Program-made: the position numbers and the translations under genes
Origin: Mesorhizobium sp. 131-2-1
Lineage (GTDB): Bacteria > Pseudomonadota > Alphaproteobacteria > Rhizobiales > Rhizobiaceae
Length of the DNA: 64,000 nucleotides
Direction: 5' to 3'
Assembly (NCBI RefSeq): GCF_016756535.1
Contig: NZ_AP023247.1
Location: 5,828,501-5,892,500 of the forward strand
Notes under the pieces: model-generated
The model's database searches: none
What the model saw: only the letters and a program-made list of their open reading frames with translations
What the model was told of the DNA's origin: nothing
Shown here: piece by piece, positions 17,578 through 24,907 of the stretch
Position numbering within the stretch: the stretch's first letter is position 1
Layout of the letters: each line of letters opens with the position of its first letter

Positions 17578-18471
17578 GGTAGTGGGTCAGTTTGAAATTT
17601 CGAGGCTGATTCCGGCTTCGAGCCGTTCCGCGACAAGAGCCTGGAGTCGCCACAGGGATTCATCGTGAATGCCCAGTTCCTCCAGCCGAGAAACCGTCTC
17701 TCTTAGATACTCTGCGCAAGAGCCCCAATGCCCTGCTGCCGTCGCAAGAATATCGGCAGCCGCATCCAGGGACACCTTTCCAGAATAATGGGGACTTTGT
17801 CGGTTTACGACGAAACCGAGCGCTCGGATTGGACCGTCACCAGTTTCAGCAGTCATCCATCGGGGCACATTTACCGATGGCTTAATCATCAATTCACGCC
17901 GAAACAGGGTGTCCAAGCTTGCCTTGACCTGTTCGACAGGAAGCCTGAAAATCATCCCCTTGCAGCTGCCGCCCCGATCAAGCGCAAGCATCAATCCGGG
18001 CTTGTCTCGCGTTCCTCGAAACCGCGCCACCCGAAAGCAGAATGCCCGGTGCCACCCTTGAACGGTGGCTATCCGACTTTCGACGAACTCACATGCAGGT
18101 TTCCAGAGCAGGGAGCCGTAGCCAAAGAGCCAAATGTCATCCTCTGGCGCGTGCGTCAGGACGTTTTGTATTGCGATGAGATAATCGTCATCGGTCATGT
18201 AGACCGCGCCCGGAGTAGGCCCCGCATCCTCAACCACGCGAGCGGCCCGAGCCACAAGATCCGCTGTGAGCGCCATCTGCTGGACGACTCCGGGCATCGT
18301 GGACCGCCCCGAAAGTTCTCTCAGCGGAGATGCGCTTCTAATAGCGTTCGCGCTTTGCCGGTTTGGATCGCGCGGGCGCTTGGGGCGCTTCGTCATGCCC
18401 GGAGTATGCCACGCTTGCCGAGCGCTTCCAACGCCCCTCAAGACCGGCAAATTTCAAACTGACCCACTACC
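17578..18471. mobile_element. non-autonomous mobile unit carrying a chaC-type gene
   Basis: The ends are perfect 23-bp inverted repeats (17578-17600 beginning GGTAGTGGGTCAG, and 18449-18471). They are flanked by the identical 7-bp sequence CTTCTAC at 17571-17577 and 18472-18478. That is the footprint of transposition: terminal repeats plus target duplication. The 894-bp interior holds only the ChaC-like gene, whose stop codon lies inside the left repeat. No transposase is present, so movement would need one supplied from elsewhere. The end sequence is loosely like IS21-family ends, which I cannot verify. Confidence 0.8.
17587..18396 (-). CDS. chaC: ChaC-like gamma-glutamylcyclotransferase
   Basis: The 269-residue protein has the ChaC core: DIWLFGYGSLLWKP near residue 88 (the GYGSL substrate-binding motif), FVESRIATVQGWHRAFCF, RGTRDKPGLMLALDRGGSC and a conserved GWH-x-R block. 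The family cleaves glutathione to 5-oxoproline and Cys-Gly in the cytoplasm. The first ~75 residues are an extension rich in Arg and Pro. I start at ATG 18396; the open frame continues to the right repeat. The gene is exactly contained in the mobile unit, and its last codons and stop are formed by the left repeat. Confidence 0.82.
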   Translation of the reverse strand: MTKRPKRPRDPNRQSANAIRSASPLRELSGRSTMPGVVQQMALTADLVARAARVVEDAGPTPGAVYMTDDDYLIAIQNVLTHAPEDDIWLFGYGSLLWKPACEFVESRIATVQGWHRAFCFRVARFRGTRDKPGLMLALDRGGSCKGMIFRLPVEQVKASLDTLFRRELMIKPSVNVPRWMTAETGDGPIRALGFVVNRQSPHYSGKVSLDAAADILATAAGHWGSCAEYLRETVSRLEELGIHDESLWRLQALVAERLEAGISLEISN

Positions 18472-18582
18472 CTTCTACGATGGCGCTTGCCTAGACGTGG
18501 CTCGCGGACCTAACCTGAACGGTTTTGGCGAGCCCATCCCGGCACGGGCCGGATGGGTAGCCCGCCGAAACGGGAGGCTACC

Positions 18583-19050
18583 ATGAAAGTTGCATCGCTA
18601 CTTGCAATCGGCTGGATCATATCCTGCGGGTTCGCCTCCTTTGCTTCGGCAGAGGATGCGCACACTGTGATCACTCCCAACGACGTTAAGTGGGGTCCGG
18701 CCCCAAAAGCGCTCCCTGCCGGAGCACAGGCGGCAGTCTTGTTCGGCGACCCGACCAAGGAAGGCCCGTTTGCCCTTCGGCTCAAATTGCCGGCTGGGTA
18801 TGCGATCCCGCCGCACACGCATCCAGGGCTTGAGGTTGATACAGTAATATCGGGGACCGTTAATCTTGGGATGGGCGAGACCGCCGATCGTAGCGCCGCC
18901 AAAGCAATTCCTGCGGGGAGCTTGTTCGCTTTGCCGCAAGGCATGGCGCATTTTGCTTACTTCGACGAGGAGACGGTGCTCCAACTCACCACCAATGGCC
19001 CATGGGGCATCAAGTACATCAACCCGGCGGACGATCCTCGAAAGCAATAG
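18583..19050 (+). CDS. exported cupin-domain protein
   Basis: From ATG 18583 (GGGAGG upstream) the 155-residue protein has a signal peptide (MKVASLLAIGWIISCGFASF, cleaved after ASA) and a single cupin barrel: LPAGYAIPPHTHPGLEVDTV carries the HxH...E metal ligands and LPQGMAHFAYFDEE gives the second motif. It is probably periplasmic and metal-binding; substrate unknown. It stands alone just right of the mobile unit. A second exported cupin protein of similar size lies at 56106. Confidence 0.85.
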   Translation: MKVASLLAIGWIISCGFASFASAEDAHTVITPNDVKWGPAPKALPAGAQAAVLFGDPTKEGPFALRLKLPAGYAIPPHTHPGLEVDTVISGTVNLGMGETADRSAAKAIPAGSLFALPQGMAHFAYFDEETVLQLTTNGPWGIKYINPADDPRKQ

Positions 19051-19183
19051 CCACGACGGCTAAAATCGAACTGCCCCGTCGCGCTCGGCGGCGGGGTGCC
19101 AGCCGCCAGAAGCCAGCCCTAGTGCGTCCAGCGTGCGCACCATCCTTTTAGTTAAGCCTGCCGTTCGTTTGGTTGTGTTCCGA

Positions 19184-19292
19184 CTATATTAGCTGGCGCG
19201 TATATCTCTCATAGCCGGCGCCCACCCTGATTGCCCCACGCCGGTCAGGCTCGGCACTTGCTGGCCTCAACCCCGCCACAATGCCGGGCCGT
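19184..19292 (+). repeat. structured intergenic repeat, family C copy 1
   Basis: TATATTAGC, about 60 bases, then a hairpin GGTCAGGCTCGGCACTTG...ATGCCGGGCCG. Related copies lie near 25321, 40431 and 52726. The layout (TATATT box, short transcript, hairpin) suggests a multicopy small RNA read rightward, but no T tract follows. Confidence 0.5.
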
Positions 19293-19326
19293 CCCTTTCG
19301 CTTCGAAGCGTGGCGCAAACCGGTGA

Positions 19327-19453
19327 ATGAAAAATGGCCCGCTGCCGGAACTCATAGCAGCGGGCCAGTGGGACTCTGGACATGACCGGACACAGGGCTT
19401 TGGGATCGGGCATTCGGCTGAGCAAAAAAACGGCAGCTTTTAAATTTTTTTCC
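19327..19453 (-). ncRNA. candidate small RNA, repeat family A copy 1
   Basis: Reading left: GGAAA (19453-19449), 17 bases, GTT (19431-19429), about 60 variable bases, then the hairpin GGCCCGCTGC...GCAGCGGGCC (19366-19336) and ATTTTTCATT. The -35 box differs from EcfG consensus by one base. The hairpin plus T tract is a proper minus-strand terminator. Confidence 0.5.
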
Positions 19454-19492
19454 GCGGCTCTGCCATTGGTAAATTCCGTACATTCGCATGAA

Positions 19493-19621
19493 TGAAAAAT
19501 GGCCCGCTGCCAGGGCCGACAGCGGACCAGTGGACCTTTTTGGACCATAAGCCGGAATGAAGGGCTTGGGACACAGGCATCCGGCTTAGGGCAAAAAACG
19601 GCGGATGTTGGAATTTGTTCC
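19493..19621 (-). ncRNA. candidate small RNA, repeat family A copy 2
   Basis: Same order as copy 1 with a perfect EcfG-type promoter: GGAAC (19621-19617), 17 bases, GTT (19599-19597). The transcript would be about 100 bases and ends in GTCCGCTGTC...GGCAGCGGGCC followed by ATTTTTCATT. Internal bases GCCGGATGCCTGTGTCC are shared in part with copy 1. No ribosome site or open frame. Confidence 0.6.
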
Positions 19622-19683
19622 CGCGCTTCAATGATGTTTCCGCAACATATCAGCGCCCTCGGATTCTCTCCTCCAAAAAGCAG

Positions 19684-19740
19684 ATTGAAAGAAAGCCCGC
19701 GCCACGGAGGGACCTGTGACGCGGGCCGGCCGGATGATTG
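19684..19740 (-). terminator. minus-strand terminator, family D-like hairpin
   Basis: CCCGCGTCACAGGTCCCTCCGTGGCGCGGG (split here as stem CCCGCG/CGCGGG) followed by CTTTCTTTC. The loop carries GGTCCCTCC, as in family D copies 1 and 2. The upstream part of the unit is not clearly conserved. Confidence 0.5.
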
Positions 19741-19844
19741 CCCACCGACCTGCGCCGGACACCATGCGGCGGCGCCCGAAGCATCACTCAAATATTCAAA
19801 ATAGCTAATGTACCGCCACGACGCCTCCATCACAACTGCCCTCT

Positions 19845-20012
19845 TTACAGTGCGGAAGCCGCATCCGTGGTCGGGCCCTTGATCGATTCGCCATAAATCT
19901 CCGCAGCCCCCCACGCAATGAAGGCCAAGAGCAGGGCGGCGATCAGGATGCGCAGAGCATGCCACCCCCAGCGTCCCTGGCGGGCTTTGTTTTCCGGAGT
20001 AATCTTGGTCAT
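19845..20012 (-). CDS. 55-residue single-pass membrane protein
   Basis: ATG 20012 follows GGAGG at the right spacing. The product has a polar lead (MTKITPENKARQGRWGWHAL), one transmembrane helix (RILIAALLLAFIAWGAAEIY) and a short polar tail. Small proteins of this form occur across mesorhizobia; function unknown. Confidence 0.7.
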   Translation of the reverse strand: MTKITPENKARQGRWGWHALRILIAALLLAFIAWGAAEIYGESIKGPTTDAASAL

Positions 20013-20229
20013 GGTCGGCCTCCATATCGTTTGGCACCGGCCGGCGCATCTGGCAAAACATGCTCGGGGACGGTTCCTTGCCGCGAAGGTTCCGAAGCCA
20101 GGGGAAATGGCAAGCGGCCGCGTTGGGGCGGGCTGCGGAGCGGGGCACTTGGGGGCTTGGTGGATAGCAGGGTTCGCAAAGCGAACTTACTCACTTCCCG
20201 ACCGCCGGGCCAACTGGGAGGTGGCCGGG

Positions 20230-20526
20230 CTATGGATCATCTTGACGCGGAACTGCAGTGATCCATCGGATAATAAAATACCGGGATGACGGTTCGCAGC
20301 TTCGACTGGGCGTCGACCTCGCTGCTTCGCGGGCGATGATCTCTCCGTTGCGTTCGATGACGACAAGGTATCGGTTTCGATTGATCGGCATGCTCCAAAC
20401 GTAGCGGCCGAATGCAAGTCGGAAAACCGTCTCACCCGGTCTCCAGCCCTCCTTAGCGATCACAATCTGTTTCGCCGCGGTAAGGCAGGTGCCTCGCGGA
20501 ATCACCGGGGAGTAGGTCGAGTTCAT
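20230..20526 (-). CDS. possible hypothetical protein, ~98 aa
   Basis: From ATG 20526 the frame reads MNSTYSPVIPRGTCLTAAKQ, then a basic beta-rich stretch (PINRNRYLVVIERNGEIIA). The C-terminal third is rich in Ser, Pro and Arg and looks less like a real protein, so the gene may be damaged. No ribosome site is obvious and no family is recognised. Confidence 0.35.
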   Translation of the reverse strand: MNSTYSPVIPRGTCLTAAKQIVIAKEGWRPGETVFRLAFGRYVWSMPINRNRYLVVIERNGEIIAREAARSTPSRSCEPSSRYFIIRWITAVPRQDDP

Positions 20527-20589
20527 CGATGGAACGGGGCCGGACCAGTGCAGCACCCATGAAAAGCTATAGGCCCAGTGGACTAGGGC

Positions 20590-20728
20590 ACTCAGTCTTA
20601 ATTGAGTGACCTCTAATATTCGAATAGATTAATCAGTGCGGGGGCTGGGGCATATTCCTTTCCCGCAAAAAAGGCCGGTGCGGTGCGATAGATCTAGCAA
20701 CGAGCGCCCGACTGCACCGGCCATTTCA
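20590..20728. repeat. structured intergenic repeat, family B copy 1
   Basis: CAGTCTTAATTGAG, then CTAATAT, a GC-rich spacer, and a GGCCGGTGCGGT...ACTGCACCGGCC hairpin. On the minus strand the hairpin ends in TTTTTTGCGGG, so this copy can terminate leftward transcription. Copies 2-4 are at 40832, 49009 and 53005. Confidence 0.6.
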
Positions 20729-20943
20729 CTCCCAACCTTGGTGAATGATGGAGCGGGCCCGAAGCTCGGGCACGCACGGCGGCAGCGGATTACTTGGCCT
20801 TGCGGCATACGCGTGGCACTCCGCTCCTGATTACGATTCAGGTGTCGTCGAAGGCGTATAGCCGGTGACACTCGTTTCCATGGCGGTCCCTTAATTTCTA
20901 TTGCGCCTGCACGCACGCCGCGTCCAGTGAACGCAGTCCTCAG

Positions 20944-21402
20944 CTATCGCTCTGGGGTGCGTGGCGGCACCTGTTCGAGGAGCGTAATCTCATCGGTCGC
21001 TGTCGGCAGTTCGCCGTCTGGCGTCAGCTTGTCGACTGCCTCGGGCAAGTCCTTCGTGATCCTGGCAATCAGTTCATCGCGCGATAGACCAGTCTGCATC
21101 GAAAGAGAAGTGAGGGTTTCCTCGTCTATCGCCGTCTCGACGTCCTTTGGTTCGATCGGCTGGTTGGGTCCGGTGCTGACCCACGAGTCTACCTTCGACC
21201 CTGCTCCGGCATTTCTGAAGCGGTCGAGGATGTCCCCAAGAGCCATCCCGGACACGCCCTTGGACAGCTGATCCAAGAGCCCGCCCTGTGGGTTGTTCGG
21301 ATCGCGATTTCCTGCACCGCGGATCAAGTCTCCGATCTTGTCGCGATTTTGATAAGCCAGAATGCCAAGCATTGCGACTGCCAGTCTTCCCAGATTTGCC
21401 AT
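20944..21402 (-). CDS. YidB family (DUF937) protein
   Basis: ATG 21402 follows GGGAGGAAACC. The 152-residue protein begins with an N-terminal hydrophobic turn (LAVAMLGILAYQNRDKIGDL), then a Gly/Asn-rich linker (NNPQGGLLDQL) and the YidB core: VDSWVSTGPNQPIEPKDVE and TGLSRDELIARITKDLPEAV, where the VDSW and N-P motifs are diagnostic. The family is widespread and of unknown function; some members are stress-linked. Two GGAAC boxes lie upstream without a good GTT partner. Confidence 0.85.
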   Translation of the reverse strand: MANLGRLAVAMLGILAYQNRDKIGDLIRGAGNRDPNNPQGGLLDQLSKGVSGMALGDILDRFRNAGAGSKVDSWVSTGPNQPIEPKDVETAIDEETLTSLSMQTGLSRDELIARITKDLPEAVDKLTPDGELPTATDEITLLEQVPPRTPER

Positions 21403-21478
21403 TGGTTTCCTCCCTTGGATCACAAGGAGAAGGTTCCGTGCTCACAAAGGTTCCACCTGTCCATTTCGCGCAGCCGCG

Positions 21479-21540
21479 CTAGCCCGCGTCCTCCCGGAAA
21501 TCCTGCAGCGAGGCGTGGCGCAAGTCGTCCTCGTAGGTGA
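21479..21540 (-). pseudogene. C-terminal relic of a DNA ligase gene
   Basis: The minus-strand translation YEDDLRHASLQDFRED followed by a stop reproduces the last residues of the intact ligase at 51788 (GEDDLRHASLQDFREES). It directly abuts a family A repeat. Confidence 0.65.
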
Positions 21541-21545
21541 ATGAA

Positions 21546-21664
21546 AATGGCCCGCTGCCGGAACTCATAGCAGCGGGCCGTACACGGAGTAAGCCGGGGA
21601 TACCGAGGGGTGGTGGTATCATCCCGGCCCAGCACAATAACGGCGTCTCGCCAGCGTTTGTTCC
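21546..21664 (-). ncRNA. candidate small RNA, repeat family A copy 3
   Basis: GGAAC (21664-21660), 18 bases, GTT (21641-21639), a ~60-base body, then GGCCCGCTGC...GCAGCGGGCC (21579-21549) and ATTTTCATT. The spacer is one base longer than consensus. To the right, CATATATTAGC (21675-21685) could be the -10 box of a rightward promoter for the gene at 21727. Confidence 0.5.
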
Positions 21665-21726
21665 GGCGCCGTTCGCATATATTAGCAACGCCTTGACTAA
21701 GCTCTCGCTCGCCCCAGACTCCATGC

Positions 21727-22032
21727 ATGGGCAAAGGCATCAAAGTTGGCGATGAGGTCGCGATCACCGCGAGGGTGCGGCGGCGTGTCAGCGAAGATCG
21801 GGTCAGCGTCTCGATCCCGTCCTACGGCTTCCCACACTCAATAGTGGACCGCACATCGACACTGAAGAAGGGGCAGTTGATTGAACTGACCGGCGATGTC
21901 CTTCGTGTCGATGAGAAGACCGTGACGCTGAACCTGTCACCGCCGGTGACAGTCGACGTTTCGGCCGTCAGGTTGGTGACTAGCTATGTCGCACCGCAGA
22001 TTAAAGAGCCGATTGCCGACAAGCCGACATAG
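21727..22032 (+). CDS. hypothetical small OB-fold-like protein
   Basis: The 101-residue protein is beta-rich: KVGDEVAITARVRRRVSEDR, VSVSIPSYGFPHSIVD, LIELTGDVLRVDEKTV and NLSPPVTVDVSAVRLV. The alternation of strands with a GD-V start resembles small OB-type folds, but no family name can be given. It has a frameshifted paralogue at 5485-5755, so the family is multicopy. A TATATT-type promoter box lies about 45 bases upstream, back to back with family A copy 3. Confidence 0.6.
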   Translation: MGKGIKVGDEVAITARVRRRVSEDRVSVSIPSYGFPHSIVDRTSTLKKGQLIELTGDVLRVDEKTVTLNLSPPVTVDVSAVRLVTSYVAPQIKEPIADKPT

Positions 22033-22192
22033 CACGAGCGCGCGTATGTGCTTAAATACGGCAGGCGGCATTACCCCCTCAATACGATGCCGCAGTGACC
22101 GACGCGGGAAAATGTCGTCTCACCGGCATCCGCGTCGGTCACTTCCCCTTGGGATAGCGCGGTCGCCGGGCGCCGCTGCGCGATAGGGTCGA

Positions 22193-22402
22193 CTAATTGC
22201 CCTTGGCCTTGCCGTAGCCATTCGGTGTCGAGTCCGGTTTGTAGATCAGCCCGACTTTCCGGCCGCCGCATTTCGTGCACTTCAGCTTTGGCGTGATGTC
22301 GTCGGCCATTGCCGGCGTATCGGGTCCATAGCGGTCGCGAAGCTTGGCGAGCTCGAGCGGCTGGCTATGGTTGCACGGAGCGTGGCGATAGAAGGCAATC
22401 AC
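22193..22402 (-). CDS. small zinc-ribbon-like protein, 69 aa
   Basis: A GTG start at 22402 gives a protein with Cys in HAPCNHSQ and a CTKCGGRKVGLIY knuckle near residue 42, which could form a zinc ribbon. A Met near residue 32 is a possible shorter start. Proteins of this type (short, a first Cys-x-His block, then a CxxCG pair) are common and uncharacterised in mesorhizobia. Confidence 0.65.
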   Translation of the reverse strand: MIAFYRHAPCNHSQPLELAKLRDRYGPDTPAMADDITPKLKCTKCGGRKVGLIYKPDSTPNGYGKAKGN

Positions 22403-22476
22403 CGAAATGCGCTTTGTCGGTCAGCGTTTGAAAAGCCAGCCCTTCGCTATGCCGGCCCGATATAGTGCGGCTCCAA

Positions 22477-22695
22477 TCAGTCCGCCGCGCCGGCGTCATG
22501 ATGAACGATTGCATCCAGGATCGCATTGTAGACGCCGGCCTCTTCCTCGATCTCCGCGCTGCCGATGCCGAGCGCCTTGGCGTCGGCGAATAGCTTTTGG
22601 GTCAATTCCGCCACTGTGAGCACGTCCGCGCCGACGGTCTCGGGGATATTGTTGGAAATCCACTTGTGAAGGAAGTTGACGCCGCGCGTGCTCAT
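22477..22695 (-). CDS. DUF768 family protein
   Basis: The 72-residue protein begins MSTRGVNFLHKWISNNIPET and continues ELTQKLFADAKALGIGSAEI, then YNAILDAIVHH, the DUF768 pattern. The family is described mainly from Mesorhizobium; its function is unknown. A close paralogue lies at 49271-49492. The start is preceded by TATGGCGAG, a weak ribosome site conserved in both copies. Confidence 0.85.
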   Translation of the reverse strand: MSTRGVNFLHKWISNNIPETVGADVLTVAELTQKLFADAKALGIGSAEIEEEAGVYNAILDAIVHHDAGAAD

Positions 22696-22738
22696 CTCGC
22701 CATAAGCCGGCGAGTGGCATTAGGTTCCGGCAGTTGAA

Positions 22739-22909
22739 CTAGATCGAGGCTGGACTGGAATCCAGGTGCCGCCTGATTTCGTCTGGCGTCGCGCCATTGT
22801 TGAACAGCGCAAGGATACGCTCGGCCAAGCGTTCGCAATTACGAACGTTCCTTGATTGGGCCTTCGGTCGGAATTGGCTGGGGGACTTCCGGACGATTGT
22901 CAGGCGCAA
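22739..22909 (-). CDS. possible 56-residue helical protein or fragment
   Basis: A TTG-initiated frame reads RKSPSQFRPKAQSRNVRNCE, then RLAERILALFNNGATPDEIR. The last part looks like the C-terminal helix-turn of small rhizobial proteins. Without a good start it may be the tail of a lost longer gene. Confidence 0.35.
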   Translation of the reverse strand: MRLTIVRKSPSQFRPKAQSRNVRNCERLAERILALFNNGATPDEIRRHLDSSPASI

Positions 22910-23077
22910 TAGCCCCTGAGCCGGGTTCGGCCGGAACCCCTCCTGTCGGCATTCGTTGCTCGCTGCTGGCCGCTGTCGTTAGGTGCCTGCCATTTCGGCC
23001 CGTCATGGCGGGCACCCGAATTTGACGTGGTTGGCAGCGGCAAGCGGCGTGGTGTTTTTTCGATAGCGAGGCGAACC

Positions 23078-23311
23078 GTGAGACTTATCCAGAACAAACC
23101 GCACGCAGATGACGTCACAGACCCACCCGCAAACGACAATACGCCTGCCCCCGAAGATTTTTCGATCCTTGATCACATCTCCATAGACGATGATGAGGTC
23201 GCTGGCGCTATTAGGCGAACAGAGCGCCTGGCCCTTGCCGTGGTTATCGGAATGGCCATCTGCTTGGTTGTCGTACCGCTCGTGTTTGCTGGCCTGATGT
23301 ACGGAATATAG
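23078..23311 (+). CDS. small C-tail-anchored membrane protein, 77 aa
   Basis: GTG 23078 is preceded by GCGAGGCGAA. The cytoplasmic part is acidic and Pro/Asn-rich (DDVTDPPANDNTPAPEDF), then SIDDDEVAGAIRRTERL and one transmembrane segment (ALAVVIGMAICLVVVPLVFAG) at the C-terminus. It looks like a tail-anchored inner-membrane protein. Function unknown. Confidence 0.55.
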   Translation: MRLIQNKPHADDVTDPPANDNTPAPEDFSILDHISIDDDEVAGAIRRTERLALAVVIGMAICLVVVPLVFAGLMYGI

Positions 23312-23315
23312 GATC

Positions 23316-23400
23316 GTCGTCTTCCCGAAAGTCCTGCAGCGAGGCTCGGCGCAAAATTTTCGTCGCCGCGTAGGTGGCTGTACCCGGCCGATCATCCTTC
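23316..23400 (-). pseudogene. second C-terminal relic of a DNA ligase gene
   Basis: The minus strand reads TYAATKILRRASLQDFRED, again the end of the ligase at 51788 (LRHASLQDFREES), with a few changes and no upstream part. Confidence 0.55.
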
Positions 23401-23517
23401 AGGGCCGGTGGAGCAACGCTAGCTTTCATACACATCTGCCGCCATCATCGGCTTGCTTACCGCACCGTCATCTTCTGGCTCCCGTATGGTCGTTTGGCTC
23501 CGTCAGTCGTGGCTAAT

Positions 23518-23542
23518 GGAACATTCATCGTCGTACGCTGTT
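23518..23542 (+). promoter_or_regulatory. EcfG-type promoter
   Basis: GGAAC at 23518-23522, 17 bases, GTT at 23540-23542, 21 bases before an AGGAGG-headed ATG at 23564. Confidence 0.7.
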
Positions 23543-23563
23543 CTCTGACCAGGAGGAATCGCC

Positions 23564-23617
23564 ATGGCAGATGACAAGAGCAACCGGCAGCACGATCTGT
23601 ACGGCCAAATCCGCTAG
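23564..23617 (+). pseudogene. truncated DUF3606-type gene
   Basis: A perfect AGGAGG and ATG begin MADDKSNRQHDLYGQIR and then stop. The first seven residues are the usual start of DUF3606 proteins in mesorhizobia; the remaining ~45 residues are gone. The promoter would now drive the XRE regulator that starts 16 bases after the stop. It could also be a functional leader peptide. Confidence 0.5.
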
Positions 23618-23632
23618 ATATGGGTAGCTAGA

Positions 23633-23944
23633 ATGTCGGCCGATCTGACCCCGGAGCAGTCCAAAGCAGCGCGCGCCTTATTGAACTGGTCGCGAATTCG
23701 ACTTGGCGCAAAGGCCAATCTTAGCGAGATGCCGATCAGCGATTTCGAGAACGGCTTTAGGAAACCGCATCCCCACACCATTGCGGCCGTGCGCCAGGCG
23801 TTGGAGCACGCCGGGATTGTCTTCACTGTCGAAGGCCCCTCGCTAGCCCGCTCGGAAGGACAGATTAGCGGTCCCCGCAGCGACAATAGAATGTGGCGCC
23901 GCCGGCAGACAGGGAAGCCGCCAAGTCTCTTGGCTGACCGCTAA
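23633..23944 (+). CDS. XRE-type helix-turn-helix protein
   Basis: The 103-residue protein has an XRE/HTH domain: LTPEQSKAARALLNWSRIRL, GAKANLSEMPISDFENGFRK, then TIAAVRQALEHAGIVFTVEG. The family usually ends soon after FTVEG...GP-GVRL; here the tail diverges (SLARSEGQISGPRSDNRMWR), perhaps from a late frameshift. It lies close behind the DUF3606 remnant and its EcfG-type promoter, so it may be stress-controlled. Confidence 0.75.
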   Translation: MSADLTPEQSKAARALLNWSRIRLGAKANLSEMPISDFENGFRKPHPHTIAAVRQALEHAGIVFTVEGPSLARSEGQISGPRSDNRMWRRRQTGKPPSLLADR

Positions 23945-24499
23945 GGCTCAGATTGCAAGTCACAAGTGGTTGGTGTGCCAACCGTTCGACGCAATCAAGG
24001 GCTTTCTTGATGTGGTCCGGGTTGTCGATACCGCCCGTGAATAGAGCGATCAGGCGGCGGGCCAAATGCTCGCGCGCAGGACTGTTCGTGGTCGACTATG
24101 CCACGGTAAGGCATCTGCCTTCTCCCTGTTAGGGGCGAAAGCGTGATCGACTCTTTCAAGCGCTCGTTGCCTTGCTAGATCGAGCGACCTAGAGGCAGTA
24201 CGCTTTTCGGGCGGGATAGCGAGTCAATTGCCGGGGCATGATAGGGAACAACCTGCCTTGTCGCGAACGGCTGCGTGGGTCGCTGCGACCTAGGTCCTAT
24301 GCTCGGTATAAGAAGTCCCAATTTGCCAAACAGAGGTCTGAAGCGGGAAACGTAGGGCTTGCGACTTCATTGGTAAGGGGCTGGCGAGATTAGTCCCTCC
24401 ATCGTCGGTTTAGTAGGTGTCCGCCACAGCGCAGCAGCGGGCGGACACCTATTCCGTCTGTGGGCACCAATCCGAGCTTTGCTCAAAAGAAGGAAAACG

Positions 24500-24760
24500 G
24501 TGGCAACCACAAGGACTAGAGAGCTTGTTGAACAATTCGATGTCGAGGACAGCGCAGGCGGCATCTATCGGGTCAAAGTGTGGCAAACCAGGCTGATGAC
24601 TGCCATATTGGACGGGTCTACACGTGGCCGGAGGGCTGAAAGACCTAGAGCTTTCGGACGGCATCGTGATCGAGATGTTACGGTGCAGATCGTGACGACC
24701 GGCGAGATCTACAAGCGCATTGACGTCGGCCGGAAAACGTCCCGGTGCCATGACGTATAG
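24500..24760 (+). CDS. hypothetical protein with a shifted middle
   Basis: GTG 24500 follows AAGGAAAAC. The start (TTRTRELVEQFDVEDSAGGI, then YRVKVWQTRLM) and the end (VQIVTTGEIYKRI) are in one frame and look conserved. The middle (GRRAERPRAFGRHRDRD) is arginine-rich and unlike the rest. In the next frame the same bases read VAGGLKDLELSDGIVIEML, a far better match to the style of this family. Two compensating single-base shifts probably swapped the segment. 23945-24499 has no other gene that I can support. Confidence 0.5.
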   Translation: MATTRTRELVEQFDVEDSAGGIYRVKVWQTRLMTAILDGSTRGRRAERPRAFGRHRDRDVTVQIVTTGEIYKRIDVGRKTSRCHDV

Positions 24761-24785
24761 TCAAGCTGGCGCCTCCTTCGGCAAT

Positions 24786-24870
24786 GAAGAATGGCCCGCT
24801 GCCGGAACTCAGAGCAGCGGGCAATATCGGTGGCCCGCCAGAGTTTGTTCCCGCGCCGTTTTTCCAAATA
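24786..24870 (-). repeat. family A repeat, shortened copy 4
   Basis: The terminator hairpin GGCCCGCTGC...GCAGCGGGC (24793-24822) and GGAACAAACTCTGG are kept, but most of the body and the GTT box are missing. AAATATTAGC lies to the right. Confidence 0.55.
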
Positions 24871-24907
24871 TTAGCGCGAGCCCACTCGAGTGCGCCTTGG
24901 GCTAGAT

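Noticed and set aside
17000..18500. Full insertion sequence around the chaC gene
   Set aside because: No transposase frame exists inside or beside the repeats; only the non-autonomous unit is supported.
20728..20900. Minus-strand METSVTGYTPSTTPES peptide followed by an in-frame stop
   Set aside because: The frame continues after the stop but has no ribosome site support and no homologue known to me.
23865..24065. Minus-strand frame with RRLIALFTGGIDNPDHIKKA
   Set aside because: The start is protein-like and may be a gene tail, but it overlaps the XRE gene, lacks a start and changes character; not listed as a gene.
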